Positions 46,641 through 57,792 are shown, counted from the stretch's first letter. The stretch is DNA of 64,000 nt from Pseudomonas solani (GCF_026072635.1 NZ_AP023081.1:1820501-1884500); one strand, 5' to 3'. Notes: a model not told the origin generated them from the sequence alone. Program-made: numbers and translations.

Positions 46641-49600
46641 TCAAGGGGCGCGCTGCCGCAGCCAGTCGAGGAAGGCCGCCTCATCCAGCGGCGGGCTGAA
46701 GTGGTAGCCCTGGCCGAGGGCGCAGCCCAGGGCGCGCAGGCTCTGGTACTGGCCCGGGCTTCGATGCCTTCGGCCACGCATTCCAGGCCGAGGTTGTGGC
46801 CGATGGCGAGGATGGTGTCCACCAGCGCGGCGTCGCTGCCCGCCAGTTCCAGGCCTTCGACGAAACTGCGGTCGATCTTCAGGCGGTCCAGGGGCAGGCG
46901 CTTGAGGTAGGTGAGCGAGGAATAGCCGGTGCCGAAGTCGTCGATGGCGAAGCGCACGCCCAGGCGCTTGAGCGCCTGCATGGCGGCGATGCACTGCTCG
47001 ACGTCTTCCAGCAGGCTGCCTTCGGTGATTTCCAGCTCCAGGCGCTGGGCCGGCACGCCGTGGCGCTGCAGGCAGTCGCTGACCCGGGCGACGAAATCAC
47101 CCTGGCGCAGGTCGCGAGGGCTGACGTTGATCGCCATCACCAGCTCGGGCCACTGCGGCAGCCACTGGGCCAGGCTGGCGCAGGCGCGGTCGAGCACCCA
47201 GTCGCTGAGTTCGAGGATCAGCCCGGTCTCTTCGGCCAGGGCGATGAACTGGCTCGGCGGCACCACGCCTCGGGTGGGGTTGCGCCAGCGCAGCAGGGCC
47301 TCGGCGCCTACCACGCGCTCGTCGGCGAGGGACAGCTGCGGCTGGAATTCGAGGAACAGCTGGCCCCGGGCGACGGCCTGGCGCAGCTCGCTTTGCAGCT
47401 GCAGGCGCTGGTCGATGGCGGCCTGCATGGCCGGGGCGAAGAAGTGCAGCGCGTTGCGGCCGCCCTGCTTGGCCCGGTACATGGCGGTGTCGGCCTGCTT
47501 GAGGACGTCGGCCGCACCCTGGCGCTCGAAGGGGTGCAGGGCGATGCCGATGCTGGCGCTGACCGACAGCTCGTGCTCGCCGATGCGGTAGCTGCCGTGC
47601 AGGCTGTGGAGCAGCTTGGTGCCCACTTCGGCGGCGTATTCGGCGGTCTGTTCGGGGCTGTCGGCCAGGGCTTCGAGCAGCACCACGAATTCGTCGCCGC
47701 CCAGGCGCGCCAGGGTGTCTTCGGCCCGCAGACAGCTGGCCAGGCGCGCGGTGACTTCACGCAGCAGGGCATCGCCCACCGGATGGCCAAGGCTGTCGTT
47801 GACGGTCTTGAAGTGGTCCAGGTCGATGAACAGCAGCGAGCCGTAGCGGCCTTCGCGCACCTCGCGGGCCATGGCGTGCTGCAAGCGGTCGAGGAGCAGG
47901 CGGCGGTTGGGCAACCCGGTGAGTTCGTCGCTGTAGGCCAGGCGTTCGATCTCGCGCTGGTAGCGCTGGCGCTCGGAAATGTCGGTGATGCTCAGGCGGA
48001 TCAACGGCGCGCCGCCACCCGGCAAGCGCACCAGGCGCACTTCGCAAGGGCGCACGCGGCCGGCGACATCGCGCATCAGCCACTCGAACACCGGCGCCTC
48101 GCCGGCCAGCGCGGCCTGGGCGTAGGCGTGCCCGACATCCCGCGACGGGCGGCCATCGGCCTGCAGCAGCGGGCTGAAGCTGGTGGGCATGCGCCCCATC
48201 AGCTCCTCGCGGGGCAGGCCGTAGAGGCGTGCGGCGTTTTCGTTGGCTTCGGTGATGCCGCGCTCGACGTCGAACACCAGGATCGCCTCGGGGGCGTGCT
48301 CCACCAGGATGCGGTAGCGCGCCTCGGCCTCGCGGCGGGCGCTGACGTCTTCCACCAGGGCCAGCAGCGCATGGAGACGGCCGTCGGCGTCCCGCACGGC
48401 GCGGACGTTGATGCGGGTGTAGATGACGCTCTCGTCGGGCCGCAGGAAGCGCTTGTCCAGCTCGTAGCCGTCGCGCTGGCCGCTGCGCACCTGGTGCAGC
48501 AGGGCCAGCTCGGCGCCACGGTCGTCGGGGTGGGTGATGCTCAGCCAGTCGGCGCCCTGGAGCATTTCGCGGGAGCGGCCGAGGATGCTGCACAGCTTGA
48601 AGTTGACCTCTTCCCAGCAGTGCTCGGGCGAGCACAGGGCCATGCCGATCAGCGGCGCCTCGAAGAACAGGTGCAGGCGCTCGTCGCGCTCACGCTGGCG
48701 GCGCTCGGCGCGCTTCAGCTCGGTGAGGTCCTGGACCGCGCCGTAGATGCGGATCACCTGCTCGCCGTCGTGCTCGGCCAGGCCCTTGAGGCGCACCCAG
48801 CGGTAGATGCTCTTGGCGGTGACGATGCGCAGTTCGATGTCGAAGGGGTCGGCGGTGCGCAGCACATGGTCGAGGGTGGCCTGGGCGCGGGCGCGACTGT
48901 CCTCGTCGAAGTAGTTCATCGCCTGTTCCAGGTTTGGCGCGCCGCCCACGGGGTCCAGGTCGTAGATGCGGAAGGTGCCTTCGCTCCAGAACATCTGCTC
49001 GCCGGGCAGCTCCAGCACCCAGCCGCCGATGTCGGCGATGGCTTCGGTCTGGCTCAGCAGGTGGGTCTGGCGCAGCAGTTCCTCGCGGCGCACGCCCAAC
49101 TCCTCGGCGAGCATCTCGCGGCGGCTGACGTCGTGCTGCAGGGCGACGAAGTGGCTGATGCCATGGTCGTCGTGCATCGGCGCCAGGGTCACTTCGTTCC
49201 AGAACAGGCTGCCGTCCTTGCGGTAGTTGCGCAGCACCACCTGACAGGGCTCGCCGCGCCGGATGGCGGCCAGCAGGCGCGGCAAGTCGGGCTGGTTGCG
49301 GTCATGGCCGACCAGGAAGCGGCAGTTGCGCCCCAGCACCTCCTTGCGGCTGTAGCCGGTGATGCGCTGGAAGGCCGGGTTGCAGTACGTCAGGGGAAAA
49401 TCAGGCTGGCGCGCGTCGACGATGATCACCCCCAGCGGGCTGGCTTCCAGGGCCAGGCTGTTCAGCGCCAGGGCCTGCTGCATCTCGTTGCGGCGGCGCA
49501 GCTCCAGGCGCAGGTCGCTGAGGGAGCGGCCCACCAGCAGGGTGGAGACCATCAGCAGCAGCACGCTGAAGTGCAGTTCGATGCGCTGCGGCTCCAGCCA

Positions 49601-50397
49601 CTGCGGCGCCTCGCCCAGCTCGCGGAGGATCGGCAGGGCGAGCACGGTGGCGGTGGTCAGGCCGGCGCCGCACAGGGCACCGGGGAAGCCCCAGACCAGC
49701 GCCAGGCTGAGCATCACCAGGCCGATCAGCGGCAGGGTCAGCAGCAGCGGCATCACCGCGATGGCCAGCGGCAGGGCGATACACAACACCAGCAGCACCG
49801 GCCAGGGTGGCAGCCTGAGCATCGATTCGGGCAGCCGCGAGTAAGTGCCCAGGGCGCAGCGCCGACGGCGCAACCAGGGCGTCAGGTAGGTGAGCAGCGG
49901 CAGGGCGATGACCAGGGTGGTGAGACTGTCGCCCAGCCACATCAGCAGGCTGGCGGTGCCCCAGGCTTCGGGCTTGATCACCCCGGTGAGCAGAAGACTG
50001 CCCTGCACCCCGGTGGACACCAGGGTCACCGGCACCAGCACGCCGAGCAGCATGAAGCGCAGCAGGCTGGAGAAATCCGCCAGGGCGACATCGAAGCGCG
50101 ACGACCGCAGGAGCAGCCAGCCGACGGCGATGCTGAGGGTTTCGGGCAGGGCGTAGAAGGGCGCGAGGCGCCAGTCCAGCCCCCACAGCGGCGCGCTCAG
50201 CGCGGCATTGAGAAAGACCGCGAGCAATACCCGGGGCCCCACCACAGGCAACCCACCAGGCCCAGGGAAAATGGCAGGTACCAGAGCGCCACGCCGCCGG
50301 AAACCTGAGTGCCCAGGGAGAGCCAGGTGGCGATGTGCAGCAACGGGAGTGACGACCACCAGGTCCAGTTGGGCAAGCGGGCTTGAGCGGCGGGCAT
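46641..50397 (-). pseudogene. MASE1-PAS-GGDEF-EAL c-di-GMP protein with two frameshifts
   Basis: This is a large membrane sensor for c-di-GMP turnover (about 1,250 residues when repaired). The order is an N-terminal multi-helix MASE1-like domain (to about residue 300), several PAS/PAC units, a GGDEF domain with intact RLGGDEF, and an EAL domain with AEALLRW, DDFGTGYSSL and ECVAEGIE. Start MPAAQARLPNWTWW at 50397 follows GAGGT. The frame breaks at about 50230, where WWGP should continue RVLLAVFLNA, and again at about 46750, where EGIEA should continue QYQSLRALGC. Each break is cured by adding one base in a G/C run. It is therefore either a decaying gene or an assembly with two indel errors. 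Uncorrected, the middle frame is open from 50359 to 46571 but has the wrong ends. Confidence 0.85.
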
Positions 50398-50558
50398 TGT
50401 GACCTCATGTCTACGCGCGCTAGAGGATAGTCCAGGGCGCCTAGAGTACGTGGGTCAAGGCAAAGTGACACTATACAAACGCAAGCGCCGACCGCCGCCT
50501 GACGGAAGGCGCGGCCGGCGGCGCGGAGGCTCCGGCACAGGCGGCCGGGGCGCGGTGA

Positions 50559-51872
50559 TCAGGCGGCGTCGCGGGGCAGCAGCAGGCCGATGGGCAGGCA
50601 CACGCGGGCTTCAAGGCCGCCGCCGGAGCGGTTGCGCAACTCGACGCTGCCGCCGTGCAGCGCGGCGATGCGCTTGACGATGGCCAGGCCCAGGCCGGTG
50701 CCCTTGCCGCCACGGGCGCGGTCGCCGCGGATGAAGGGGTTGAAGATGTCGCCCAGCTCCGCCGGGTCGATGCCCTGGCCGCGGTCGAGGACACTGAGGA
50801 CGATATAGGGCGCGGTGTGATCACCCGCCACGAACGCCGCCACTTCGACGCCGTTGCCGCCATATCGCAGCGCGTTCTCGATCAGGTTCACCAGCAGGCG
50901 CTTGATCGACACGCGCCGCAGCGGGAACGGCGGCAGCGGTTCCAGGCACAGGCGCACGCGCTCCTCGTGCTGGTTGTAGGGCGCCACCACCTCGCGCACC
51001 AGCTCGCCCAGGTCGAGTTCTTCCTGGCGCTCGTCGCGGCCGTCGCGAATGAAGGCGAGGAACTGGTCGAGGATGGCGTCCATGTCCTCGATGTCGCGGA
51101 CCATGTCCTCGGTCAGCTCGCTGTCGCTGCTCATCAGCTCCAGGGACAGGCGCAACCGCGTCAACGGGGTGCGCAGGTCGTGGGAGACGCCGGCCAGCAT
51201 CAGCTCGCGCTCGCGGGCGGCCTGCTCGACGTCCTCTGCCATCTGGTTGAAGGCGCGGTAGACCTCGGTCATCTCGCTGGGGGTGTCGCTCACCGGCAGG
51301 CGCACGCTGCGGCCCTGGCCGAGCTGGCGGGCGGCGAACACCAGGCGCTTGAGCGGGGCGTTGAGCTGGCGCACGAAGATCCAGGCGGCGGCGGTGGACA
51401 GCAGGCCGATGCCGAGGAACCAGCCGAGCACGCTCCAGATGCGCTGCCCCCGCAAGGGGTGTGGATACAGCGGGATGCGCACCCAGTCCGGGCCCAGCGC
51501 CGGGGCCTGGACCCAGAGCGCCGGCGGGCTCTTGGCGCGCAGGCGCACCTCGGTTTCGGGGCCGAGCTCGGTCTGCATCTGCCGCTCGAAGATTTCGCTG
51601 TAGGGCCAGTGCTGCTCGCTGGGCGGCACGGCGTCGCGGGTCACCCGCTTGAGGCCGGCGGCCTTGGCCAGGTCATCCCGCTCGGCTTCGCTGGCGGCCC
51701 AGTAGGCGCGCAGGGTCAGGGCCGCGCCGTGGCTGTACTGGCGATCCACGAGGACGTCCTCGTTCATCATCAGGTAGACCAGGGTCAGGGCCTTGGAAAA
51801 CAGCACGACGATGAGCACCAGCCAGAGGGTGCGGGAGAAGAAACTCTGCGGGAACCAGTACGGCGCTTTCAT
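50559..51872 (-). CDS. amgS: Sensor histidine kinase (EnvZ/AmgS)
   Basis: AmgS senses envelope stress and, with AmgR, controls genes for membrane proteostasis and aminoglycoside tolerance in P. aeruginosa (PA5199-PA5200). The 437-residue protein has a first helix near residues 12-32, a periplasmic loop, a second helix near 150-175, then HAMP, the HisKA box AGVSHDLRTPLTRLR, and an ATPase domain with NLIENALRYG and GKGTGLGLAIV. It lies downstream of the regulator gene with 76 bp between. Confidence 0.94.
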   Translation of the reverse strand: MKAPYWFPQSFFSRTLWLVLIVVLFSKALTLVYLMMNEDVLVDRQYSHGAALTLRAYWAASEAERDDLAKAAGLKRVTRDAVPPSEQHWPYSEIFERQMQTELGPETEVRLRAKSPPALWVQAPALGPDWVRIPLYPHPLRGQRIWSVLGWFLGIGLLSTAAAWIFVRQLNAPLKRLVFAARQLGQGRSVRLPVSDTPSEMTEVYRAFNQMAEDVEQAARERELMLAGVSHDLRTPLTRLRLSLELMSSDSELTEDMVRDIEDMDAILDQFLAFIRDGRDERQEELDLGELVREVVAPYNQHEERVRLCLEPLPPFPLRRVSIKRLLVNLIENALRYGGNGVEVAAFVAGDHTAPYIVLSVLDRGQGIDPAELGDIFNPFIRGDRARGGKGTGLGLAIVKRIAALHGGSVELRNRSGGGLEARVCLPIGLLLPRDAA

Positions 51873-51948
51873 CGGGTTTTCCGGGCAGGAGGCTCAGACG
51901 CCTTGCACAGCAGTGCCGCGCCCGGGAATACGGGCGCGGCGGGGTGGG

Positions 51949-52680
51949 TCACTTGTTGCCGTCGGGCACGAACACGTAGCCGACGCCCCAGACGGTCTGG
52001 ATATAGCGGGGCTTGGACGGGTCGGGCTCGATCAGCCGGCGCAGGCGGGAGATCTGCACGTCGATGGAGCGCTCCAGGGCGTCCCATTCGCGGCCACGGG
52101 CCAGGTTCATCAGCTTGTCGCGGGTCAGCGGCTCGCGGGCGTGCTGGACCAGGGCCTTGAGCACGGCGAACTCGCCGGTGGTGAGCATGTGCACGTCCTC
52201 GCCCCTTTTCAGCTCGCGGGTGGCCAGGGACAGCTCGTACTCGCCGAAGCTCACGCTCTCGTCGGCAGCGGCGGGAGCGCCGGGTACCTGAGGTGCCTGG
52301 CGGCGCAGCACGGCCTTGATCCGCGCCAGCAGCTCGCGCGGGTTGAACGGCTTGGCCAGATAGTCGTCGGCGCCCAGTTCCAGGCCCTGGATACGGCTGG
52401 ACTCGTCGCCCTTGGCGGTGAGCATGATGATCGGCACCTGGTTGTTCGATGCGCGCAGGCGGCGGCAGGCGGACAGGCCGTCCTCGCCGGGCAGCATCAG
52501 GTCCAGGACCACGAGATTGAACAGCTCGCGGGCCAGCAGGCGGTCCATCTGCTCGACGTTTTCCACCGCGCGCACGCGGTAGCCCTGCTCCTCGAAAAAG
52601 CGCTCGAGCAAACGACGCAGACGCGCGTCGTCGTCGACGATCAGGATCTTTTCGCCCTCGGCATTGGGGATGCTGCTCAT
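51949..52680 (-). CDS. amgR: Response regulator (OmpR/AmgR)
   Basis: This 243-residue OmpR-type regulator has a receiver with the acidic cluster IVDDDARLR, the phospho-acceptor Asp in LVVLDLMLPGEDG and the conserved Lys in LAKPFNPREL. The C-terminal winged helix contains LTTGEFAVLKALVQ, RSIDVQISRLRRL and VWGVGYVFV. It is upstream of amgS and divergent from tex. It matches PA5200. Confidence 0.95.
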   Translation of the reverse strand: MSSIPNAEGEKILIVDDDARLRRLLERFFEEQGYRVRAVENVEQMDRLLARELFNLVVLDLMLPGEDGLSACRRLRASNNQVPIIMLTAKGDESSRIQGLELGADDYLAKPFNPRELLARIKAVLRRQAPQVPGAPAAADESVSFGEYELSLATRELKRGEDVHMLTTGEFAVLKALVQHAREPLTRDKLMNLARGREWDALERSIDVQISRLRRLIEPDPSKPRYIQTVWGVGYVFVPDGNK

Positions 52681-52795
52681 GTTCTCTCCTGGTTTCTCAA
52701 GCGCGGCATTATTACTCAGCGCCGGTGTCGCGCGGCTCGACCATTGTTAGCAGATTTTTCCCCGAACGGTGCCCTGGCCAACGCAACGGGGTGTT

Positions 52796-52801
52796 TATAA
52801 T
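52796..52801 (+). promoter_or_regulatory. -10 box of the tex promoter
   Basis: A perfect TATAAT, 71 bp before the tex ATG in the amgR-tex divergent gap. No good -35 hexamer is at 17 bp; TGGCCA at 52775-52780 is the closest, with a short spacer. Confidence 0.55.
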
Positions 52802-52872
52802 GCGCCGCTTGTTTCCCGACCGAGGCCAGGCCCGGCCGGTCTTTCGTTGGTCATCAGGTGTGTCTTTTTCAT

Positions 52873-55194
52873 ATGGAAAGCATCAACAACCGAATCGCTG
52901 AAGAGCTGGGCGTGCGCCCGCAACAAGTCGCCGCTGCCGTTGCCCTGCTCGATGAAGGCTCCACCGTTCCCTTCATCGCCCGCTACCGCAAGGAAGTCAC
53001 CGGCAGCCTGGACGACACCCAGCTGCGCAACCTGGAAGAGCGCCTGCGCTACCTGCGCGAGCTGGAGGACCGCCGTGGCGCGATCCTCTCCAGCATCGAG
53101 GAACAGGGCAAGCTGACCCCGGAACTGGCCCGCGAAATCAAGCTGGCCGACACCAAGACCCGCCTCGAAGACCTTTACCTGCCGTACAAGCAGAAGCGCC
53201 GCACCAAGGGCCAGATCGCCCTGGAAGCCGGCCTCGGCGAGCTGGCCGACGCGCTCTTCGCCGACCCGACCCTGGCGCCGGAAACCGAAGCCGCACGCTT
53301 CATCGATGCCGAAAAGGGCTTCGCCGACACCAAGGCGGTGCTCGAAGGCGCCAAGTACATCCTCATGGAGCGCTTCGCCGAAGACGCCACCCTGCTGGCC
53401 AGCCTGCGCAGCTTCCTCAAGGACAACGCCACCCTCACCGCCCGCCTGGTGGCCGGCAAGGAACAGGAAGGCGCCAAGTTCAGCGACTACTTCGAGCACG
53501 ACGAGGCCCTCAAGGGCGCGCCGTCGCACCGCGCCCTGGCGATCTTCCGTGGCCGCAACGAGGGCGTGCTCAGCGTCGCCCTGAAGGTCGGCGACGAGCT
53601 GCCGGGCACCATGCACCCCTGCGAAGTGATGATCGGCGAGCGCTTCGGCGTGAAGGACCAGGCCCGCGCCGCTGACAAATGGCTGGGCGAGGTGGTGCGC
53701 TGGACCTGGAAGGTCAAGCTCTACACCCACCTGGAAACCGACCTGCTGGGCGAACTGCGCGAAGGCGCGGAGACCGAGGCGATCAACGTCTTTGCCCGCA
53801 ACCTGCACGACCTGCTGCTGGCCGCCCCGGCCGGCCCGCGCGCCACCCTGGGCCTGGACCCGGGCCTGCGTACCGGCTGCAAGGTCGCGGTGGTCGACGC
53901 CACCGGCAAGCTGCTGGAAACCGCCACCGTCTACCCCCACGTGCCGCACAACAAGTGGGATGACACCCTGGCCACCCTGGCCAAGCTCTGCGCCAAGCAC
54001 GGCGTGGACCTGATCGCCATCGGCAACGGCACCGCCAGCCGCGAGACCGACAAGCTGGCCGGCGAACTGATCAGCAAGATGCCGGGCCTGAAGATGACCA
54101 AGATCATGGTCAGCGAGGCCGGCGCCTCGGTGTACTCGGCCTCGGAACTGGCCGCCAAGGAATTCCCCGACCTGGACGTGTCCCTGCGGGGCGCCGTGTC
54201 CATCGCCCGCCGCCTGCAGGACCCCCTGGCCGAGCTGGTGAAGATCGAGCCCAAGTCCATCGGCGTCGGCCAGTACCAGCACGACGTGTCCCAGCTGCAG
54301 CTGGCGCGCAGCCTGGACGCGGTGGTGGAAGACTGCGTGAACGCCGTGGGCGTGGACGTGAACACCGCCTCCGCCGCCCTGCTGGCGCGCATCTCCGGCC
54401 TCAACGCGACCCTGGCGCAGAACATCGTCGCCCACCGCGACGCCAACGGCGCCTTCAAGACCCGCGAGGAGCTGAAGAACGTCAGCCGCCTGGGCGAGAA
54501 GACCTACGTGCTGGCCGCCGGCTTCCTCCGCGTGATGAACGGCGACAACCCGCTGGACGCCTCCGCGGTGCACCCGGAAACCTACCCGCTGGTGCAGCGC
54601 ATCGCCGCCGACACCGGCCGCGACATCCGCTCGCTGATCGGCGACTCGGGCTTCCTCAAGCGCCTCGACCCGGCCACGTTCACCGACGAGACCTTCGGCC
54701 TGCCGACCGTCACCGACATCCTCAAGGAACTGGACAAGCCCGGCCGCGACCCGCGTCCCGAGTTCAAGACCGCCGAGTTCCAGGAAGGCGTCGAGAGCCT
54801 CAAGGACCTCAAGCCCGGCATGGTGCTGGAAGGCGTGGTGACCAACGTCACCAACTTCGGCGCCTTCGTCGACATCGGCGTCCACCAGGACGGCCTGGTG
54901 CACATCTCCGCGCTGTCGGAGAAGTTCGTCAAGGACCCGTACGAAGTGGTCAAGGCCGGCGACATCGTCAAGGTCAAGGTCATGGAAGTGGACATCCCGC
55001 GTAACCGCGTCGGCCTGTCCATGCGCATGAGCGACACCCCCGGCGAGAAGGTCGATGGCCCGCGCGGCGGCGGTCGTTCGCAGGGCGGCCAGCGTGCGGA
55101 TCGCGGCGCACCGCGCCAGCAGCAACAGGCGGCGCCGACGAACAACGCCATGGCCTCGCTGTTCGCCAACGCCAAGCAGATCAAGAAGAAGTGA
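52873..55194 (+). CDS. tex: Tex RNA-binding transcription accessory protein
   Basis: Tex is an essential or near-essential nucleic-acid-binding protein in many bacteria. The 773-residue protein has an N-terminal helix-turn-helix region (to about residue 200), a YqgF-like nuclease fold around [18 protein letters not shown], helix-hairpin-helix motifs near residues 490-560, and a C-terminal S1 domain at about 649-720 ([21 protein letters not shown]). A basic Gln/Gly tail follows. ATG 52873 ([12 protein letters not shown]) is the family start; no strong Shine-Dalgarno is visible. The TATAAT at 52796 is its likely -10. Confidence 0.97.
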   Translation: MESINNRIAEELGVRPQQVAAAVALLDEGSTVPFIARYRKEVTGSLDDTQLRNLEERLRYLRELEDRRGAILSSIEEQGKLTPELAREIKLADTKTRLEDLYLPYKQKRRTKGQIALEAGLGELADALFADPTLAPETEAARFIDAEKGFADTKAVLEGAKYILMERFAEDATLLASLRSFLKDNATLTARLVAGKEQEGAKFSDYFEHDEALKGAPSHRALAIFRGRNEGVLSVALKVGDELPGTMHPCEVMIGERFGVKDQARAADKWLGEVVRWTWKVKLYTHLETDLLGELREGAETEAINVFARNLHDLLLAAPAGPRATLGLDPGLRTGCKVAVVDATGKLLETATVYPHVPHNKWDDTLATLAKLCAKHGVDLIAIGNGTASRETDKLAGELISKMPGLKMTKIMVSEAGASVYSASELAAKEFPDLDVSLRGAVSIARRLQDPLAELVKIEPKSIGVGQYQHDVSQLQLARSLDAVVEDCVNAVGVDVNTASAALLARISGLNATLAQNIVAHRDANGAFKTREELKNVSRLGEKTYVLAAGFLRVMNGDNPLDASAVHPETYPLVQRIAADTGRDIRSLIGDSGFLKRLDPATFTDETFGLPTVTDILKELDKPGRDPRPEFKTAEFQEGVESLKDLKPGMVLEGVVTNVTNFGAFVDIGVHQDGLVHISALSEKFVKDPYEVVKAGDIVKVKVMEVDIPRNRVGLSMRMSDTPGEKVDGPRGGGRSQGGQRADRGAPRQQQQAAPTNNAMASLFANAKQIKKK

Positions 55195-55200
55195 GCTGAG

Positions 55201-55584
55201 ATGGAAATCTCCGACCTGCACACCGCCAGCGCCTACAGCAAGCTGCTGGGCATCGAACCGGTCAGCCTGGGCGACGGCGTCGCCGAGGCGCGCCTGACGA
55301 TGGGCGAGCACCTGCGCAATCGCGGCCAGGTGATGCACGGCGGAGCCATCTTCTCGCTGCTCGATATCGCCATGGGCCTGGCCTGCACCAGCGTCCATGG
55401 TTTCGAGCGGCGCAGCGCCACCATCGAATGCAAGATCAACTACATCCGTCCCGTGGCCGAGGGTGACATCCTCTGCCGCGCGCGGGTGGTGCACGCCGGC
55501 TCGCGGACCCTGGTGGTCGAAGCCGATGTGCTGCAGGGCGACAAGCTGGTCGCTAAAGGGCAAGGCACCTTCGCCCAGCTGTAA
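55201..55584 (+). CDS. PaaI-family thioesterase
   Basis: This 127-residue hotdog thioesterase has the PaaI motif [23 protein letters not shown], where the HGG acid/base and the following Asp form the active site. It hydrolyses an unidentified acyl-CoA. GAGCTGAG precedes ATG 55201, which lies 6 bp after the tex stop, so it may be cotranscribed with tex. It matches PA5202. Confidence 0.9.
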   Translation: MEISDLHTASAYSKLLGIEPVSLGDGVAEARLTMGEHLRNRGQVMHGGAIFSLLDIAMGLACTSVHGFERRSATIECKINYIRPVAEGDILCRARVVHAGSRTLVVEADVLQGDKLVAKGQGTFAQL

Positions 55585-55706
55585 GCGCCAGGACGGCGAG
55601 GCTCTATTCTGGACAAAGCGACAACGCAGTCATGTCCGCCCCTTGTAGACCGACCAGTCCACCCTCATATTGGGGCGACTGTCCCTGGGACCCACAGGAT
55701 TCCAAA

Positions 55707-57293
55707 TTGAGCGACCTTCTCTCCCGCCGCCTGGCATTGCTGGGCGAGCGTGCCCACCTGTCCCTGCTGACCCAGTGCCTGCACGGTATCGAACGCGAAT
55801 GCCTGCGCGTCGAAGACAACGGCCAGTTGGCCCTGACGCCGCACCCGGTGGCCGTCGGTTCGGCCCTGACCAACCCGCAGATCACCACCGACTATTCCGA
55901 GTCGCTGCTGGAGTTCATCACCCCCACCGAGCACGACCCGGCCGACACCCTGGCGGACCTGGAGAAGATCCATCGCTTCACCTACCAGAAGCTCGACGGC
56001 GAGCTGCTGTGGAGCGCCTCGATGCCCGGCCGCCTGCCCAGCGAGGAGATCATCCCGATCGCCCGCTACGGCACCTCGCCCATCGGCCGCCTGAAGTACG
56101 TCTACCGCCGCGGCCTGGCCGTGCGCTACGGCAAGACCATGCAGTGCATCGCCGGCATCCACTACAACTTCTCCCTGCCCGAAGCCCTGTGGCCCCTGCT
56201 CAAGGAAGCCGAAGGCGACGAGCATAGCGACCGCGACTTCCAGTCGGCGCGCTACATCGCGATGATCCGCAACTTCCGCCGCTACAGCTGGTTGCTGATG
56301 TACCTGTTCGGCGCGGCGCCGGCGCTGGACCAGAACTTCCTCCGTGGCCGCCCCCACGACCTCGACCGCCTCGACGCCGACACCCTGTTCCTGCCCTGGG
56401 CCACCAGCCTGCGCATGAGCGACCTGGGCTACCAGAACAACGCCCAGTCCGGCCTCACGCCTTGCTACAACAACCTCGACAGCTACCTGTCGAGCCTGCG
56501 CCAGGCGGTGTCCACGCCCTACCCGCCCTATGCCGAGATCGGCACCAAGCGCGATGGTGAGTGGGTGCAGCTGAACACCAACGTGATCCAGATCGAGAAC
56601 GAGTACTACTCGTCGATCCGCCCGAAGCGCGTCACCTACACCGGCGAGCGCCCGATCCAGGCGCTGATGGCCCGTGGCGTGCAGTACGTCGAAGTGCGCT
56701 GCCTGGACATCAACCCCTTCCTGCCCCTGGGCATCGACCTGGAAGAGTCGCGCTTCCTCGACGCCTTCCTGCTGTTCTGCGCACTGCAGGACAGCCCGCC
56801 CCTGGCCGGCGGCGAATGCCGCGACTGCACCGACAACTTCCAGCGCGTGGTCAAGGAAGGTCGCCGCCCCGGCCTGCACCTGCAGCGCAACGGCCAGGAA
56901 ATCGGCCTCCAGGAATGGGCCGGCGAGCTGCTCGACCAGATCGCCCGCACCGCCGACCTGCTGGACCGCGCCCAGGGCAGCCAGGCCCACGCCGAAGCCC
57001 TCGCGGCCCAGCGCCTCAAGGTCGCCGACGCCAACCTCACGCCCTCGGCCCGGGTCCTGGCCGAACTGCGCGAGCGCGGCGAGAGCTTCAGCGAGTTCGC
57101 CCTGCGCTACAGCCGGCAGCACGCCGAGTACTTCCGCGCCGAGACCCTGGCCCCGGACGACCAGGAGCGCCTGGAAACCATGGCGCGCCAGTCCCTGGAA
57201 GAACAGGCGCGCCTGGAAGCCGAACCCGATGTCGACTTCGATACCTTCGTCGCCGCCTACCAGGCCAGCATCCTCGGCTTGCTGAGCAACTGA
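55707..57293 (+). CDS. gshA: Glutamate-cysteine ligase
   Basis: GshA joins glutamate and cysteine, the first step of glutathione synthesis. The 528-residue protein has the conserved GIERECLRV segment, [26 protein letters not shown] and [13 protein letters not shown]. The start is TTG 55707 ([13 protein letters not shown]), with AGGA 8 bp upstream; this gives the 527-528 residues of the P. aeruginosa protein. The ATG at 55632 would add 25 unrelated residues. It follows the thioesterase gene with a 122-bp gap. Confidence 0.94.
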   Translation: MSDLLSRRLALLGERAHLSLLTQCLHGIERECLRVEDNGQLALTPHPVAVGSALTNPQITTDYSESLLEFITPTEHDPADTLADLEKIHRFTYQKLDGELLWSASMPGRLPSEEIIPIARYGTSPIGRLKYVYRRGLAVRYGKTMQCIAGIHYNFSLPEALWPLLKEAEGDEHSDRDFQSARYIAMIRNFRRYSWLLMYLFGAAPALDQNFLRGRPHDLDRLDADTLFLPWATSLRMSDLGYQNNAQSGLTPCYNNLDSYLSSLRQAVSTPYPPYAEIGTKRDGEWVQLNTNVIQIENEYYSSIRPKRVTYTGERPIQALMARGVQYVEVRCLDINPFLPLGIDLEESRFLDAFLLFCALQDSPPLAGGECRDCTDNFQRVVKEGRRPGLHLQRNGQEIGLQEWAGELLDQIARTADLLDRAQGSQAHAEALAAQRLKVADANLTPSARVLAELRERGESFSEFALRYSRQHAEYFRAETLAPDDQERLETMARQSLEEQARLEAEPDVDFDTFVAAYQASILGLLSN

Positions 57294-57309
57294 CACGGTC
57301 CCTGCCGTT

Positions 57310-57327
57310 CCCGGGCTGAAGCCCGGG
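57310..57327. repeat. REP-like palindrome after gshA
   Basis: CCCGGGCT-GA-AGCCCGGG, followed by GCTACGG. It is the same palindrome as at 31603-31620. It lies 17 bp after the gshA stop and directly before the palindromic element at 57331. Confidence 0.75.
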
Positions 57328-57330
57328 CTA

Positions 57331-57416
57331 CGGTAGGTTGGCGCCGAGCGCAGCGAGGCCCAACGGTGCTAGCCGCAACCCCGCTCGTTGGGCTTCGTGC
57401 CTCAGCCCAACCTACG
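57331..57416. repeat. MITE-like palindromic element next to gshA
   Basis: It starts CGGTAGGTTGG and ends CCAACCTACGG, a terminal inverted repeat. The internal GCCGAGCGCAGCGAGGCCCAAC parallels the subterminal sequence of the copies at 31489 and 40296, with compensating differences. The right half has GTTGGGCTTCG in inverse orientation. It marks the left border of the accessory block 57.3-59.3 kb. Confidence 0.75.
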
Positions 57417-57578
57417 GATTGCAGCGGCGCCGGAACCACCCGCGAAACCTCGTGCCCTCAAAAGGCGCGGCCTGTCACAAAACCGACAAGCTGGGGCTCC
57501 AACTGGGACAGGCGGCCACCCGCGCCGGAAAACCGGCAGCTAGCATGAGCACATATCCAGAGCCTGCGAGCTTTGCCC

Positions 57579-57791
57579 ATGGCGCCCCCAGACGCCCACC
57601 CCGAAGACAGCCAGCAATGGAGCCTGGAAAGCCTCAACAAGGCTTACCAACAAGGCTACATGGCAGGCCTCACCGGCCAGACCATCAACCAGCAACCCTA
57701 CCCCGCCGAAGTCCTCGCCGCGGCCTGGGAAGCCGGTTGGGACGACGGCCACGACCAGTACGAGCTGCAGCGTCCCTCGCGGATCGCCTGA
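57579..57791 (+). CDS. Small RMF-like protein
   Basis: This 70-residue protein has LNKAYQQGYMAGLTGQ and AAAWEAGWDDGHD, spaced as in ribosome modulation factor (YQxGYxAG, then a WxxGW motif). RMF dimerises 70S ribosomes in stationary phase; Rmf itself has a Cys-Pro-Tyr core, here replaced by QQPYPAE. Homology to RMF is plausible but not sure. ATG 57579 is chosen; TTG 57573 is the only other. It converges with the AhpD-like gene, the two stops being 1 bp apart. Confidence 0.6.
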   Translation: MAPPDAHPEDSQQWSLESLNKAYQQGYMAGLTGQTINQQPYPAEVLAAAWEAGWDDGHDQYELQRPSRIA

Positions 57792-57792
57792 A

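Noticed and set aside
46796..50308. Plus-strand open frame of 1,170 codons antisense to the GGDEF-EAL gene
   Set aside because: Composition is the Ala/Gly/His/Gln/Asp pattern typical of the frame opposite a high-GC gene, with no recognisable domain. The minus strand carries clear PAS, GGDEF and EAL motifs.
52795..55563. Minus-strand open frame of 922 codons antisense to tex
   Set aside because: Antisense composition only; tex is intact on the plus strand with all domains.
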